NCBI GenBank assembly: GCA_001875255.1
Contig: MJAN01000011.1
Coordinates: forward strand, 16,738-80,737
Source of the DNA: Candidatus Sabulitectum silens
GTDB lineage: Bacteria > Fermentibacterota > Fermentibacteria > Fermentibacterales > JCC-6
Direction of reading: 5' to 3'
DNA: 64,000 nt
In this document: positions 1 through 10,136 of the stretch, piece by piece
Layout of the letters: each line of letters begins with the position of its first letter
How positions within the stretch are numbered: the first letter of the stretch is position 1
The notes under the pieces: generated by a model
The model's database searches: none
What the model was told of the DNA's origin: nothing
Seen by the model: the letters and a program-made list of their open reading frames with translations, nothing else
Translations under genes and position numbers: made by a program

Positions 1-659
1 ATGGGCTTCTCGCCGTCGAACCTTATGTGACTGTAGGAGTTGTCGCTGGCAAGAAGAAGGTTGTTCTCCCTTGCGAAGTTCACCATTTCCGTCATCTCTT
101 CCAGCGTGACCACCGCTCCGGTGGGATTGTTGGGATAGTTGAGGAACAGGACCTTTGCCTCCCGAAGAACACCCGGGGGGATCCTGCTGAAATCCGGAAG
201 GAAACCGTTGCTTCCAAGAAGGGGAAGGTCAACCGGTATGGCATCGGCCAGTATTGCCGAAGCCCTGTAGACAGGGTAACCGGGATTCGGTACCAGGACA
301 AGGTCACCCCGGTTGCAGAACACCATGGGAACATGGGCAATCCCCTCCTTGGACCCGATCAGAGCGGCGGTTTCGCAGTCAACTCCGAACTGGCCCTTCA
401 TCCAGCCCCTGCAGGCCTCCCTGTAGAAATCGCTTCCGGCCCCGGCGGGGTACCGGTGGAACTCCGGTTCAGCCATGGCCTCCTGTCCCGCCTGGATTAT
501 CTCACCCGGGGTGGGCATATCGGGATCGCCTATTCCAAAATCTATGAGATCCAGGCCCCGTTTCCTGGCGGCGGTCTTCTGCCTGTCGAGCTCGGCGAAG
601 AGATACGGAGGAAGCTTGGATAACCTCTCTGATGCGCTGATAAGGGGTTTCTTCTGCAC
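1..659 (-). CDS. Class I/II PLP aminotransferase, LL-diaminopimelate aminotransferase-like (3' end outside window)
   Basis: Only the first ~219 residues lie in the window; the gene runs off the left edge. The protein opens with a DapL/aspartate-aminotransferase style N-terminus (LPPYLFAELD, then IDFGIGDPDMPTP), a Gly-rich cofactor stretch, the NYPNNPTG substrate/PLP-binding motif, and a SDNSYS motif close to the edge; the Schiff-base lysine would be to the left. The start is GTG at 659, because a GAAAGGAG ribosome site sits just upstream and no ATG is suitably placed. It is divergent from the helicase at 744. The sequence resembles LL-diaminopimelate aminotransferase (lysine and cell-wall precursor synthesis), but without the C-terminal half the substrate is inference; alanine or aspartate aminotransferase is possible. 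Confidence 0.85.
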   Translation of the reverse strand, partial: MQKKPLISASERLSKLPPYLFAELDRQKTAARKRGLDLIDFGIGDPDMPTPGEIIQAGQEAMAEPEFHRYPAGAGSDFYREACRGWMKGQFGVDCETAALIGSKEGIAHVPMVFCNRGDLVLVPNPGYPVYRASAILADAIPVDLPLLGSNGFLPDFSRIPPGVLREAKVLFLNYPNNPTGAVVTLEEMTEMVNFARENNLLLASDNSYSHIRFDGEKP

Positions 660-743
660 TGGGTCTCCTTTCATTCTTTGAGCTGCAATATAGTACACCG
701 ATGGTACTCCTGAAAATTTCCAGCTCCTTTCCGGACGGGCGCG

Positions 744-2975
744 ATGCTGATACCCTTCGACGATAAAAGCGGCACTGTAAGGGCATCTATCAAGGTGCTC
801 ATCGGTCTGTGCCGCCCTCCGGACACCCTCAGGTCCGGCGAGGCCTCCATTGACATAAGGACCAGGCAGAAGGAGCACACCAGGAAGCAGAGGGAGCTTG
901 AGGAGCTCATGGTGTGCGAATCGGAGGTTCCTGCCATGCTCACCCTGGAAAGGAACGGCATAAATTTCATCATCACCGGCAGGGCAGACCTCCTCACCGG
1001 GGACCGACGGGTAATAGAGATCAAGACAGCCCAGCCCCTCCCGGAAAAGCCCGCGGGACACCACGCCCTTCAGGCCCTTTTTACACATACGCCCTGAAGG
1101 CCCTGGAGACCTCCCTTGTCTATACCGACCCGGACACCGGTGATTCCGTGGAGTTTTCAGTCCAGAGGGAGGAGGGAGAAGCTCTCTGGGAAGGATTCCT
1201 TGAGGACGTGTCCCTTTTCGTCGGGGAAGAATGGGAAAGGCACCGCAGGCTGATCGACGAGCTTCCCCGCTTCCGGTTCCCCTTCAGCGAAGCAAGACCG
1301 GGCCAGGAAGCCATAACGGAGCAGGTCCAACGGGCCGGTGGTGAAAGGGGGGAGCTCCTTCTTCAGGCCCCCACCGGCACCGGCAAGACAGCGGCTGTCC
1401 TTGCAGGGGCGATCCCCCCTCCGTGAGGAACTGGAGTGTGCTTTTCTTCCTGACCTCAAAGAACACACAGAAGAGGATTCTGGCGGAAACCATGGAGAGG
1501 ATTATTGAACGTGGATTCTTCTTCAGGACCATCATCATCTCCTCCAGGGAAGGATCCTGCCCTGTGAAAATGGAGAGGTGCAACCCCGAGGAATGTCCCT
1601 ATGCCGAGGTTTTCGGCCCGTCCATAAGGGCATCCGGTATAGTGGAGGACCTCACATCCAGGGTACTCATCACTCCGGAGCTTCTCATGGAAAAGGCCGC
1701 AGAGGCCATGATCTGCCCCTTCGAGCTTTCCCTTTTCATTTCCCAGAGATGCGACCTTATCGCCTGCGACTACAACTATGTGTTCGACCCTGGAATACGG
1801 CTTAAAAGGTTCTTTGAAGACGATTCCACAGCGGCAAGATGCGCCCTGCTGGTGGACGAGGCGGCAAACCTCCCTGAAAGGGTCCGGGGTATCTGGTCGC
1901 CGGAAATACGGTCCTCCTGGGTTGAAAGGGCCTGGGAACAGGCCCGGGGCAACAGAAAAATGCAGAACCTCCTCAGACCCTGGAGAAAGCTGCTCCAGGC
2001 CTATGCCCCCTCCCCATGGCCCCACAGGGAGGACGAGGTGGAACTCTCCGGGGATGTTTCCCTTCCGGGAATAGATAGAAGACGATGGCAGAAGATAATG
2101 GCAGGGGCCTCCGGTTCTCCCGTGGAGGTATCCCTTTTGTGCAGGGCGATCTACGGCTTCTCCCGGGTTGGTGAAAGGATAGACCACCGTTTCCACCTCC
2201 TGGCAAGACGGGAGGGGGATGACACCCTCGTACAGTACTACTGCACAGACCCGTCCACATTCATCGCCGAGGAGCACACCAGGTGTTCCTCCATCTCCTG
2301 TTTTCCGCAACCCTTGAGCCCATGGAACACTTCGCCAGGGAGCTGGGTCTTTCCGGGAACCACATTTCAGAATCGGTTGGATGGCCCTTCCCCCGGGAGA
2401 ACCTCACCGTCTGGGTGGATACCGGTATAGACACCAGGTGGCGCAACCGGAACGAACAGACGGAACTCATAGTGAAACGGCTTATCGGGGCAAGGAAGAA
2501 AACACCGGGCACCTGGATGGTATTCTTTCCATCCTTCGCCTGGATGGAAAAGATAGCCCTTGCCGCCGGGGAGATGGGAATGGATCACATGGCCCAGAAA
2601 AGGGAGATGACCACCGATGAAAGGAATTCCTTCACCCTGCGGATCAACTCCGGCGACAATCTGGTGATGGCCGTGGCCGGTGGCCTCTTTGCCGAGGGGG
2701 TGGACCTGACCATACCGGACCTCAGGGGCTGTTTCATCGCCGGTCCTTCCCTGCCCTCGATATCCCTCAGGCAGAGGCTTCTGCGGGAACGCTACGAGGA
2801 AACGGGCAGGGACGGATTCGTCCACGCATTCGCCATACCCGGGATCAACCGAGTGATACAGGCCGCCGGCAGACTGATAAGGAATCCCCACCAGAGGGCG
2901 GACCTGGTCCTTCTGGGTGACAGGTTCATAAGGAGCCCTATTTCGGCCACCTTCCGGAACACTGGTTCCCCCTGA
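744..2975 (+). CDS. XPD/DinG-family Fe-S helicase with N-terminal PD-(D/E)XK-like nuclease segment (frameshifted)
   Basis: Superfamily 2 helicase of about 743 residues once three frame breaks (near 1090, 1415 and 2282) are repaired; each fits one missing base in a short run (T5, C6, G2). The N-terminal ~120 residues carry a RecB/Cas4-type nuclease signature, GRADLL followed by VIEIKTAQP (the D...E-x-K pattern). Then come Walker A APTGTGKT, four cysteines spaced as in the XPD/DinG [4Fe-4S] domain (CPVKMERCNPEEC, later CPF and C near the DYNYVFDP motif), the Walker B box LLVDEAANL (DEAA rather than DEAH), LLFSATLEPM and motif VI QAAGRLIRNP. It probably unwinds DNA in repair or recombination, and the nuclease segment could trim the strand. 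The start at 744 lacks a strong ribosome site, so the true start is uncertain. Confidence 0.85.
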
Positions 2976-3096
2976 GGGTTATAAGGAATGGAAGGGTTTC
3001 CCTGAAAAGACGGGGCTAATGACCCCCTGAGCCCCTTTCTCGGGCCCCTTCATCACAAACAGCAAGCAATACGGGGAACAACAGCATAGAGGAAAA

Positions 3097-3555
3097 ATGA
3101 AGGAACTGCTCACCAATCCAATACTGATCACCGCAGTAGCGGCCAACTTCATGGCCCAGATCATGAAGGCGCTGATCGTGCTGTTCATCGACAGAGAATG
3201 GAACAATGAAAGGCTCTTCGGCCCCGGGGGGATGCCCTCTTCACACTCATCCTTCGTGGCAGCCCTTGCCACCGGTGTGGCGGTTGTCCACGGAACCGGT
3301 TCCGCCCTGTTTGCCGTTACCTTCGTTTTTGCCGTTATAGTGATGTACGACGCATGCGGTATCCGCAGGGCGGCGGGAAAACAGGCTCACCTTCTTAATG
3401 AACTGGTGGAGGAGCTGGGGCATGTGCTGGACGAGGGCTTCAGGCCTGAAGCCCTGAAAACCGTTCTGGGACACAGTTTCCTTCAGGTGGTGGCAGGGCT
3501 TATTCTGGGTGTTTCAGTGGGTCTATTCTCCTTCCTGGTGTGGCCGGGGTACTAA
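3097..3555 (+). CDS. Divergent PAP2-family membrane protein (DUF212, YuiD-like)
   Basis: Intact 152-residue membrane protein. It has the DUF212 signature: GGMPSSHSSFVAAL (the divergent PAP2 phosphatase motif), MYDACGIRRAAGKQA in the middle and LGHSFLQVVAGLILG at the end, with four to five predicted membrane spans. Length matches the family (150-160 residues). A weak AGAGGA ribosome site precedes the ATG. Family members are thought to be lipid-phosphate phosphatase relatives, but the substrate is unknown, so no reaction is assigned. It follows the helicase after a 120-base gap and converges on the Glu-rich lipoprotein gene. Confidence 0.9.
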   Translation: MKELLTNPILITAVAANFMAQIMKALIVLFIDREWNNERLFGPGGMPSSHSSFVAALATGVAVVHGTGSALFAVTFVFAVIVMYDACGIRRAAGKQAHLLNELVEELGHVLDEGFRPEALKTVLGHSFLQVVAGLILGVSVGLFSFLVWPGY

Positions 3556-3582
3556 AAAAAGGGCGGCATTGCTGCCGCCCTT
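3554..3582 (-). terminator. Rho-independent terminator of the Glu-rich lipoprotein gene
   Basis: Perfect 10-bp stem (AAGGGCGGCA at 3559-3568 pairing with 3573-3582) with a TTGC loop. On the minus strand it is followed by seven T residues (3560-3554), so it terminates the leftward gene ending at 3599. The T run overlaps the stop codon of the convergent DUF212 gene. Confidence 0.85.
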
Positions 3583-3598
3583 GAAGATCTGAAGGCGA

Positions 3599-3931
3599 TT
3601 ACTCTGTTACCTCTTCGGCAACTTCTTCCTCGACCATTTCTTCGCCCTCTTCGACCATTTCTTCGCCCTCTTCGACCATTTCTTCGGCCTCTTCGACCAT
3701 TTCTTCGGCCTCTTCGATCATTTCTTCGCCCTCTTCGACGACTTCTTCGCCCTCGACGGCTTCTTCGCCCTCGACGGGCTCAGTTGTTTCCTCTACGGGA
3801 ACTTCCTCTTCGACTACTTCCTCTTCAACGACTTCCTCTTCAACGGGAGCCGCTTCTTCGGCTGTGTCTTCACAGGCCATTCCAAAAAGGGCGGTAACGA
3901 GTACGAGCATGGCGATAGAGAATAATCTCAT
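3599..3931 (-). CDS. Glutamate-rich heptad-repeat lipoprotein
   Basis: 110 residues, intact. A signal peptide with lipobox (LFGMAC, Cys about residue 20) predicts export and lipidation. The rest is almost only Glu and Val with some Gly, Ala and Met. From about residue 52 it repeats a seven-residue unit (EEGEEMV/EEAEEMV) encoded by near-identical 21-bp DNA repeats between roughly 3628 and 3755. The product is very acidic and could form a rod or coiled helix, or bind cations or a basic surface; none of this is shown. A GGAGG site precedes the ATG and a strong terminator follows, so it is a single-gene unit. I do not recognise a family. The low-complexity repeats may vary in copy number between strains. 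Confidence 0.8.
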   Translation of the reverse strand: MRLFSIAMLVLVTALFGMACEDTAEEAAPVEEEVVEEEVVEEEVPVEETTEPVEGEEAVEGEEVVEEGEEMIEEAEEMVEEAEEMVEEGEEMVEEGEEMVEEEVAEEVTE

Positions 3932-4040
3932 TTTTTAATCCCTCCGGATTTTTTGTGAAAAGTAAAACTTTTGATCCACCCCTGGATCAGGGGCCCTCCG
4001 GCCCAAATCTCCGCAATTATCGCATAAAATTCCTGTCCGG

Positions 4041-4951
4041 TCAAGCCCCGTGGGCGATCCTCAGTGTGTTGGAGAAGTGGAGTTTCGCGGTTTTCACCAG
4101 AACCTGCTCTCCGCAGGCTGACACCAGGCTTTTTCCAATGAGGTCCACCGGCGCCCGGCGCCGGGGGAAAGGGGAACCCCGAACCTTGCGGAGAGAAGCT
4201 GAAGCTCTTCCAGGTAAACGGACCGGGCGATGATGGAAGCGGCGGCCACCGCGGGTTCCCTGTCCTCCGCCCGGACCATAAGCTCCACAGCGGGACAGTT
4301 CCCGGGAAGCCAGGGCCTCAGCCTGGGCATTTCGCAGAACCTGTCGATTATCACCCTGTCGGGCCTTGCACCCTTTTCAAGTATTCCGGATATCGCTTCC
4401 CCGTGAACCTTAGCCTGGATGTCCAGGCTGTTCATTCCCCGGCTCCTGAAGCCGGCGAAGAGCGTGTTGTACTCACCGGGGGAAATGCTGCGGACGGAAT
4501 ATATGATATCATCCATCTCCGTTATCATTTCATAGAGCCCCCGTACTTTTCTCCGGGTCAGCCTTTTGGAATCACCGGCCCCGGCTTCAAGGAGCTTCAT
4601 GCAGGCCTCTTCCCCGCAGGAAACAGCCGCGGCAACCAGAGGGCCGAAATAGTCTCCCTTCCCGGCTTCGTCGGTTCCCGCCCTTACCCCTCCATTAAGA
4701 GGGACTGATCCCGAGGACTTCCCGCCGAGTATGGCCTGAACAGTGCGAAGAAGGTCCGGGTCTCCACCGGCGGGGACCACGCTGGAACCCTTTTTCGCCG
4801 AATGATACAGGTTTACTCTGCAGCGCTTCCCGGATGCCTCCAGGGTAAGCTGAACCCCGTAGGGAAGCTCCTTTTCGCTGGAAATTGACACCCCAGCCCG
4901 GTTAAGCAGTTCCAGGGATATCAGGCGATGCCCTGTGAGCCCCGGCGTCAT
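4041..4951 (-). CDS. rnhC: Ribonuclease HIII (frameshifted near the 3' end)
   Basis: RNase HIII removes RNA from RNA/DNA hybrids, including primers and R-loops. The N-terminal ~90 residues form the TBP-like substrate-binding domain. The catalytic domain starts with GTDEAGKGDYFGPLVAAA, the family signature with the first acidic residues, followed by GAGDSKRL, VIIDRF and a DREPAVAAASIIARS segment. One missing base near 4150 throws the last part out of frame; in the restored frame the tail reads LVKTAKLHFSNT, typical of the family, and stops at 4043-4041. Its ATG overlaps the stop of the DUF3108 gene by one base, so the two are translationally coupled. Confidence 0.9.
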
Positions 4952-5757
4952 CAGAGGAAGGGGTTCTCTACCTCGAGGGGGGTTCCCAGGGTGTAATCCT
5001 CAAGCATGCAGGTAATCTCCCCTATCACGATGGAGGCGCTCATGAGTACCGGCATGTGCCTGTGGTCATCGGTGACCCATATGAATATCTCCCCCTGCTG
5101 GTTGAAAAGGCCCTCTCCCCTGATCACCGGCTGAAGCTGTATGCAGTCGAAGGTGCCGGCTCTGGTCCTTATGGTTCCCCGCTGAAGAACATTCACCTGC
5201 ATGGGATAGTTGTCGTTGTCCACATGGACATCTATGAAGAAGTCCTCTCCGGGCTCCAGGTCCCTGGTCCTGGCGTAATAGAAAGCGCTTAGAACATCCA
5301 GGGCATGGGGAGGGATCGGGATGCTTGCAAGCTCGGGATCGGTCTCGTCGGGATAATGGGCGTATCCAGCCTCCTGGTCGAAGTACATCTCCTCCCTGCT
5401 GGTGTAGTCCCCCTCCCTTAGGTCCTTCATATAGGTAAGGGAGTGAAGCTGAACCACATCCATCAGGGCTTCGTTCACATCCCGGACCTCGAAGAAGCTG
5501 CTGAAAACAGGGCTGGACCTGGCCTCGGCGGTTATCCTGTAGGCCAGGAGACCCTGATGGTCCACCGGACCGGTAACGCTGAGGGTGGCGGTGCCGGCCT
5601 TTATTATTCCATACTCCACGCTGAACACCAGCCTCTCGCCGGGACCCCATGTGGTGTTCTCCACATAGCGCCTCTGGTAATCGCCCCAGTCCCAGACCGA
5701 GCCATAGGCCAGACATGAAAGGGAAATGGCGAACAGGAGCAGAAGGGATGCTTTCAT
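4951..5757 (-). CDS. DUF3108 exported protein
   Basis: 268 residues, intact, with an N-terminal signal peptide (hydrophobic residues 3-18). The body matches the DUF3108 pattern: GERLVFSVEYGIIKAGTA near the start, a DVLSAFYYART motif in the middle, and WVTDDHRHMPV near the end. Family members are periplasmic proteins of unknown function, often seen near envelope-biogenesis genes. It lies between a glycosyltransferase (11-base gap upstream) and rnhC (coupled downstream), forming a three-gene unit. Confidence 0.88.
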   Translation of the reverse strand: MKASLLLLFAISLSCLAYGSVWDWGDYQRRYVENTTWGPGERLVFSVEYGIIKAGTATLSVTGPVDHQGLLAYRITAEARSSPVFSSFFEVRDVNEALMDVVQLHSLTYMKDLREGDYTSREEMYFDQEAGYAHYPDETDPELASIPIPPHALDVLSAFYYARTRDLEPGEDFFIDVHVDNDNYPMQVNVLQRGTIRTRAGTFDCIQLQPVIRGEGLFNQQGEIFIWVTDDHRHMPVLMSASIVIGEITCMLEDYTLGTPLEVENPFL

Positions 5758-5768
5758 GTTTCTTCCTT

Positions 5769-6570
5769 TCAGGATGAGTGGTCAATCAGTGTACATCGGT
5801 TCAAGCATACTTGTTCCAGAAGGGAACTCCACAATTCACCGGCGGTCTTCATGGAAAGAGCGGTCCTGCAGAATTCAGCGGCGTTCCCGGAAAGATACCG
5901 GGCAAGACCTGGGTTTTCCAGCAGGTGCCCCAGCTGCCCAGCCAGCTGAAGGTGGTTTCCCGGGCTGTGAAGAAGACAGCTCACACCATCCTGAAGGAGG
6001 TCATGGATGAACCGGGATGAAGCAGCCAGCACCGGCACACCGGAAGCGGCGATGTCCATCAGGGCCCCGGCGGCGGGCGGTTCAGGGGTGAGGGGAAACA
6101 CAGGCGGCTACCCCGGGGTATTCCCCGCCGGCGGTGACGAACTCTCCCCGGCAGCCGGCGGAGGCCACTGCCCTGAGAAAGGTTTCCCTTCCGTCCCCCG
6201 GGCCATGGATAAGACAGATGACCCCGTCCCCGGGCCGGGGCTCCCATGAAACTCCCTTGTGGGGATCGGTGGGACAGGGGATCACAGCGGTCCTTTCAGA
6301 GTATTGATCCTTGAAGGCCTCCCTGAGGGCAGGGGACTGAAACACGGTAATGTTTGAGTTGGCAATGATTTCCTCGGTCCCGTCAAGAACATACTGGACC
6401 ACCGGCGCTGAAAAAGCCGAGTGGTGTACCGTACCGAATGCAAGCACAGCGTCCGCCCGGCTGAACTCCCCGAAGACGTGTCCCATCCCGGCTATGGCCT
6501 TCATCGTATTCGAAAGAGCCCGTCTGACATCGATTTCGGGGGATTCCCCGGTGACCGCCACCAGTTTCAT
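5769..6570 (-). CDS. Short GT4-type glycosyltransferase-like protein (frameshifted)
   Basis: Two reading frames joined at about 6085-6100 give about 267 residues. The first part contains FGTVHHSAFSAPVVQYVLDG and SNITVFQSPALREAF, reminiscent of the acceptor-side half of GT-B enzymes. The second contains PAAGALMDIAASGVPVLAAS followed by a SGNAAEFCRTAL-like tail, the nucleotide-sugar-binding C-terminal half of GT4 enzymes. The protein is shorter than usual (350-400), mainly at the N-terminus, so activity is uncertain. ATG at 6570. It heads the operon with DUF3108 and rnhC. Substrate unknown. Confidence 0.65.
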
Positions 6571-6645
6571 GCTTTCCCTTTCCCTGTTTCACCTTTTATA
6601 AATAAATCCGTTGCGGTGACAAACCTCGGAACCGGAAGGAAACCC

Positions 6646-7819
6646 ATGGAACTGAATCCCTCAAAAAGAATGGCCGGGGTGCACATGCCCCCGATACACC
6701 CGATCATGAACCGGGTAAGGGAACTGCGCAGCATTGGCGAAACCGTCTACTCCATGGCCCAGGCGGTCCCCTGGTACGGTCCGCCCGAGGGGGCGGTGAA
6801 GGCCCTGGCACGGGAACTTGAAAACCCGGTATCCACTTTTACAGCCCTGACCCGGGGCTGCCCTCCGCCAGGGGGCCCTGGCCAGGGATTTTCTTCAAAG
6901 AAGGGGTATACACACCGATCCGGAAAGGGAGCTCCATCTCACCTGCGGAGCCAGCCAGGCATTCCTGGGAGCACTCATGGCGGTGGCGGACCCCGGGGAC
7001 AGGGTTGTGGTGCTGGAACCCTACTACTTCGATCATATCTTCGCCGTGGAATTCTCCACCCTGAAGACGGACATCGTTCCCCTCGTTGAGGGCAGGGGCT
7101 GGGAGATACCCTGGGATGTCCTGGAGGAGAGGATCCCCGGTGCCGCTGCGCTGATACTGGTGAACCCTGGAAATCCCACCGGTTCAGTGCTCACCGAGGG
7201 GGAACTGAAAAGGATCACCGCCCTTACCGGGGAGAACCGCTGCGCCCTGATCATAGATGAAACCTACCAGAGGTTCAACTTCTCCGGAAGCGGCTACCAC
7301 CCCTGGCAGACCGGCAGACCTGGTCATGTGCTTACACTGGGAAGCTTTTCAAAGAGCTACAGCCTCTCCGGATGGAGGCTGGGATACCTTTTCGGCCCAG
7401 GGAACCTTCTCACCGAGGCCCTGAAGGTGCAGGACTCAGTTGTTATCTGCCCCCCCACTCCCTCCCAGTTCCTCCTGGAGAGATGTCTGGAATACACTGG
7501 CTGGGTGGAAGAACGGGCTCGGGAGGTGGAATACAGGCGGGACCGGTGCCGGCTGGCCATGAAGGAGTCGAAGGGGCTCCAGTGGAGGGAATCCGGTGGG
7601 GGCTTCTTTACACTGGCGAAGATACCGGAGGGCATGAACGGCTACAGGGTGGCAGAACACCTTCTGGAGAAATACTCCATAGCGGGAATACCCGGTGACG
7701 CCTTCGGAAAGGCCGGAAAGGGGCACATAAGGCTCAGCTTCGGCTGCCTTTCCCCGGAGGAGCTGGAACCGGCCATGGAGGCCCTGGCATCGGTGGACCT
7801 TACCGGGGTTGCTCTCTGA
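6646..7819 (+). CDS. Class I/II pyridoxal-phosphate aminotransferase (frameshifted)
   Basis: About 390 residues after repairing at least one frame break near 6850-6870. Motifs in order: LTCGASQAFLGALMAV (cofactor phosphate region), VNPGNPTGSVL, LIIDETYQRF, and GSFSKSYSLSGWRLGY with the Schiff-base lysine. The end carries GIPGDAFGKAGKGHIRLSFG, the substrate-carboxylate arginine region of the aspartate aminotransferase fold. A GGAAGGA site lies just upstream of the ATG at 6646. The gene diverges from the glycosyltransferase and its last 20 bases overlap the convergent DUF4416 gene. Substrate cannot be told from the sequence. Confidence 0.85.
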
Positions 7820-8329
7820 GGAGTTTCTTGTAGAGGGCCCTGGCCCCCAGGAAGAACCGGTTGAACCGGCCATCCCTGAAGTCGGCAAAGCTGTGGTCCG
7901 GAGCAAGCAGTTCCCCTGCCCGGTACCTGAGGCAGGTGTGGGCATATACCCCCCTGTGGAGATAGATCTTGTCAGGGGCTGCCTTGCAGCTGCCCAGGAC
8001 CAGTTTTCCGTGGTCGAGGTAGCCGGGATCGATGTTCACCCGCCGTTCCCCCTGGCCTCCGAAATGCCCCTCGGCCTCTACGCAGAACAGCTTCCAGATG
8101 GGAAGGCCAGAAGGCTGGGCCAGGGGAAAGCAGAGCCACTTCCTGAGGAGGGCATCACCCATCTCTCCTTCATAGTATCCGGTCATGTCAAAGGGAAAGG
8201 GCCCCCCCTGAGAACGGTCCTGCCCATCTCACCCTGAAGGATATCGCAGCACTGGGCCAGAAAGCGAGGTTCGCGGTATATGACGCTGAAGCAGGGGAGG
8301 ACGGGAAGGCATTCCCCGGGAAGCGACAT
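7800..8329 (-). CDS. DUF4416 family protein (frameshifted)
   Basis: About 176 residues. The N-terminal ~48 residues are in one frame (start at 8329) and the rest in another; one missing T near 8183 restores FDMTGYYEGEMGDALLRKW. Family hallmarks are YYEGEMG, RRVNIDPGYLDHGKLVL, DKIYLHRGVYAHTCLRY and a closing FFLGARALYKK. The function of DUF4416 is unknown; it occurs in anaerobes and deeply branching phyla. ATG at 8329 overlaps the TGA of the upstream acetyltransferase-like gene, so the two are coupled. Confidence 0.85.
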
Positions 8330-9110
8330 CAGCCCCTGGCCTCCCTCTGCCGGCAAAGCTCTTTCCAGGCGGCACCGGCGATCTCCGGGGATATGCCGAA
8401 CTCCCTTTCCAGAAGCCCGGGGTAGTCCTCGGTGAGTTTCAGGTTCCTTGTTCCATTTTCTTCAACTATTCTCAGGTTATGGTTATGGGCGCTGATCCGG
8501 CCCCCCATGGGACCAGGTCTGTTCAGGTGGAGGCTGTTCAGCCCGGAGGCGGCGAAGGAATCCATCCAGTATAGGATGAACTCCCGTCTGGAAAGAACCC
8601 TCTCCTCCAGGGTGTACCGGTGACGGCGAACCCCGTTCTCCTCGGTGAAAAGCTTCCAGCCGCCATGCACCGGCTCCCAGATCATTTTCCGCCCGGGCAG
8701 AGAGAGCTCTCCCCGGCGGTCATCTGAAAGCTCAACGGCTCCGGGTACAACATATCCCGGATCGAGGATGTATCTGTTTCCCTTACCCTGGACCAGCAGG
8801 GCGCAGTGAATGTTCCTGCCGTGGTGCATGTGGCCTGTAAGGGGTCTGGCGGAAAGGCCGCAGGCGGCCATGACGGTTCCCAGGGTTTCCGTGAGGGAAT
8901 AGCAGGTTCCACCGGTTCCCCTGGTGACATGCCCCAGCATTACCTCTTCAGGGTCACGGGGGCGGATTTCCCCCCGGGCCTCAGAAGGAACTTGGTGAGG
9001 TTCTCCCAAGGAACCTCCCCGAATGCCTCACCTATCCTGTGTACATTCTCCCGGCTTCCCCCGGGAGAAAGACCGAAGTGCTGGAAGAACATTTCCGCTG
9101 CGTTTTCCAT
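8329..9110 (-). CDS. Arylamine N-acetyltransferase-like / transglutaminase-fold enzyme (frameshifted)
   Basis: About 260 residues after joining two frames near 8955-8970. The first part contains FGEVPWENLTKFLL, matching the 'PFENL' region of arylamine N-acetyltransferases. The catalytic triad candidates follow: Cys in GTGGTCYSL, His in NIHCALLV, and Asp in YILDPGYVVPG. Known relatives transfer acetyl from acetyl-CoA to aromatic amines or hydrazines. The C-terminal half diverges from classical NATs, so another acyl transfer or a thiol hydrolase role is possible. Start ATG at 9110, divergent from the radical SAM gene; coupled downstream to DUF4416. Confidence 0.7.
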
Positions 9111-9145
9111 GGCTTTATTATAATTCGACCCTGGAGGACGGCGAA

Positions 9146-10136
9146 ATGAACCAGAACCGGTACCATTCCCTGAACACATTCTTCCGTAACACCTTCGGAG
9201 AAAAGGTATTCAAGCTGAGCCTGGTGGGGGGCTTCACCTGCCCGGTCCGGGACGGCACCCTCTCGTATGAGGGCTGCTCCTACTGCAACCCCCTGGGAAG
9301 CATACCCGTACACTACCGGCGTGGAATGTCCATGGAGGAACAACTGCAGGCGGCTTCGGAGCATGTTCGAAAAAGGCACGGGACGAAGAGTTTCATGGCA
9401 TACTTTCAGGACTGCACCACCACATACGGGGAAACCCGGGCCCTGGAGGGAATTTACAGAAGGGTACTGGATCACCCCGGCGTAAGGGGAATAGCCCTGT
9501 GCACCAGACCCGACTGCCTTTCCGACGACACCCTTGAGCTCCTTTCGAATATCGCCGGGGAAACATTCCTGTGGGTGGAGCTGGGTGTTCAGAGCGGATG
9601 CGACGTAACCCTTCTCAGGATGGGAAGGAAGCACACCGTCCACGATTCGGAAAGGGCCTTCGACAGGCTCCACCGAAAGGGCATAAGGACCGCCGCCCAT
9701 GTGATACTCGGTTTTCCCGGGGAATCCAGGGAGGAGGCGCTGAACACCGTGGGGCTCATAAATCGCAGCAAGACCGCCGGGGTGAAGCTGCAGAATCTCC
9801 ATGTGCTCAGGAACACGCCCCTGGAAAGGGACTGGCAGGCCGGCAGGGTGAAGCTAATGAGGCCTCGGACTATGCCGCCCTTGCCGCAGACTTCCTGGAA
9901 AGGATCCCGCCGGGGGTGGTTGTGCAGAGGCTCTCAGGCGAAGCACCCCCGGAATGCTGACGGCGCCTGAATGGGCCGGGAACAAGCTTGCGGTGATGAA
10001 CCGGGTGAAGCGTGAACTGATGTACAGGGACTCCTGGCAGGGAAAACTGCTGGGGTTCTCAATGGATGACATACCGGCTCCCTCGGACCAGAACGCCCTC
10101 CTCAATGCAGATGCTTCTCAGGGCCACCCTGTATGA
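9146..10136 (+). CDS. TIGR01212-type radical SAM protein (YtqA-like, frameshifted)
   Basis: About 330 residues with breaks near 9855 and 9955. The radical SAM cysteines are in TCPVRDGTLSYEGCSYCN (C-x12-C-x2-C, as in the TIGR01212 family), followed by FMAYFQDCTTTYG, LWVELGVQSGCD, AAHVILGFPGESREEA and LQNLHVLRNTPLERD, all family motifs. The tail reads RELMYRDSWQGK. A GGAGG ribosome site precedes ATG 9146. Members bind [4Fe-4S] and S-adenosylmethionine; the substrate is not established. A further slip just after WQGK would end the gene at 10069 instead of 10136, which would nearly remove its overlap with the convergent gene. Confidence 0.85.

Noticed and set aside
27..623. Long plus-strand frames over the first 660 bases
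   Set aside because: They are shadows of the minus-strand aminotransferase, which carries the PLP motifs.
3628..3755. A CRISPR array, because of regular 21-bp repeats
   Set aside because: The repeats are directly adjacent without spacers and encode the Glu-rich heptads.
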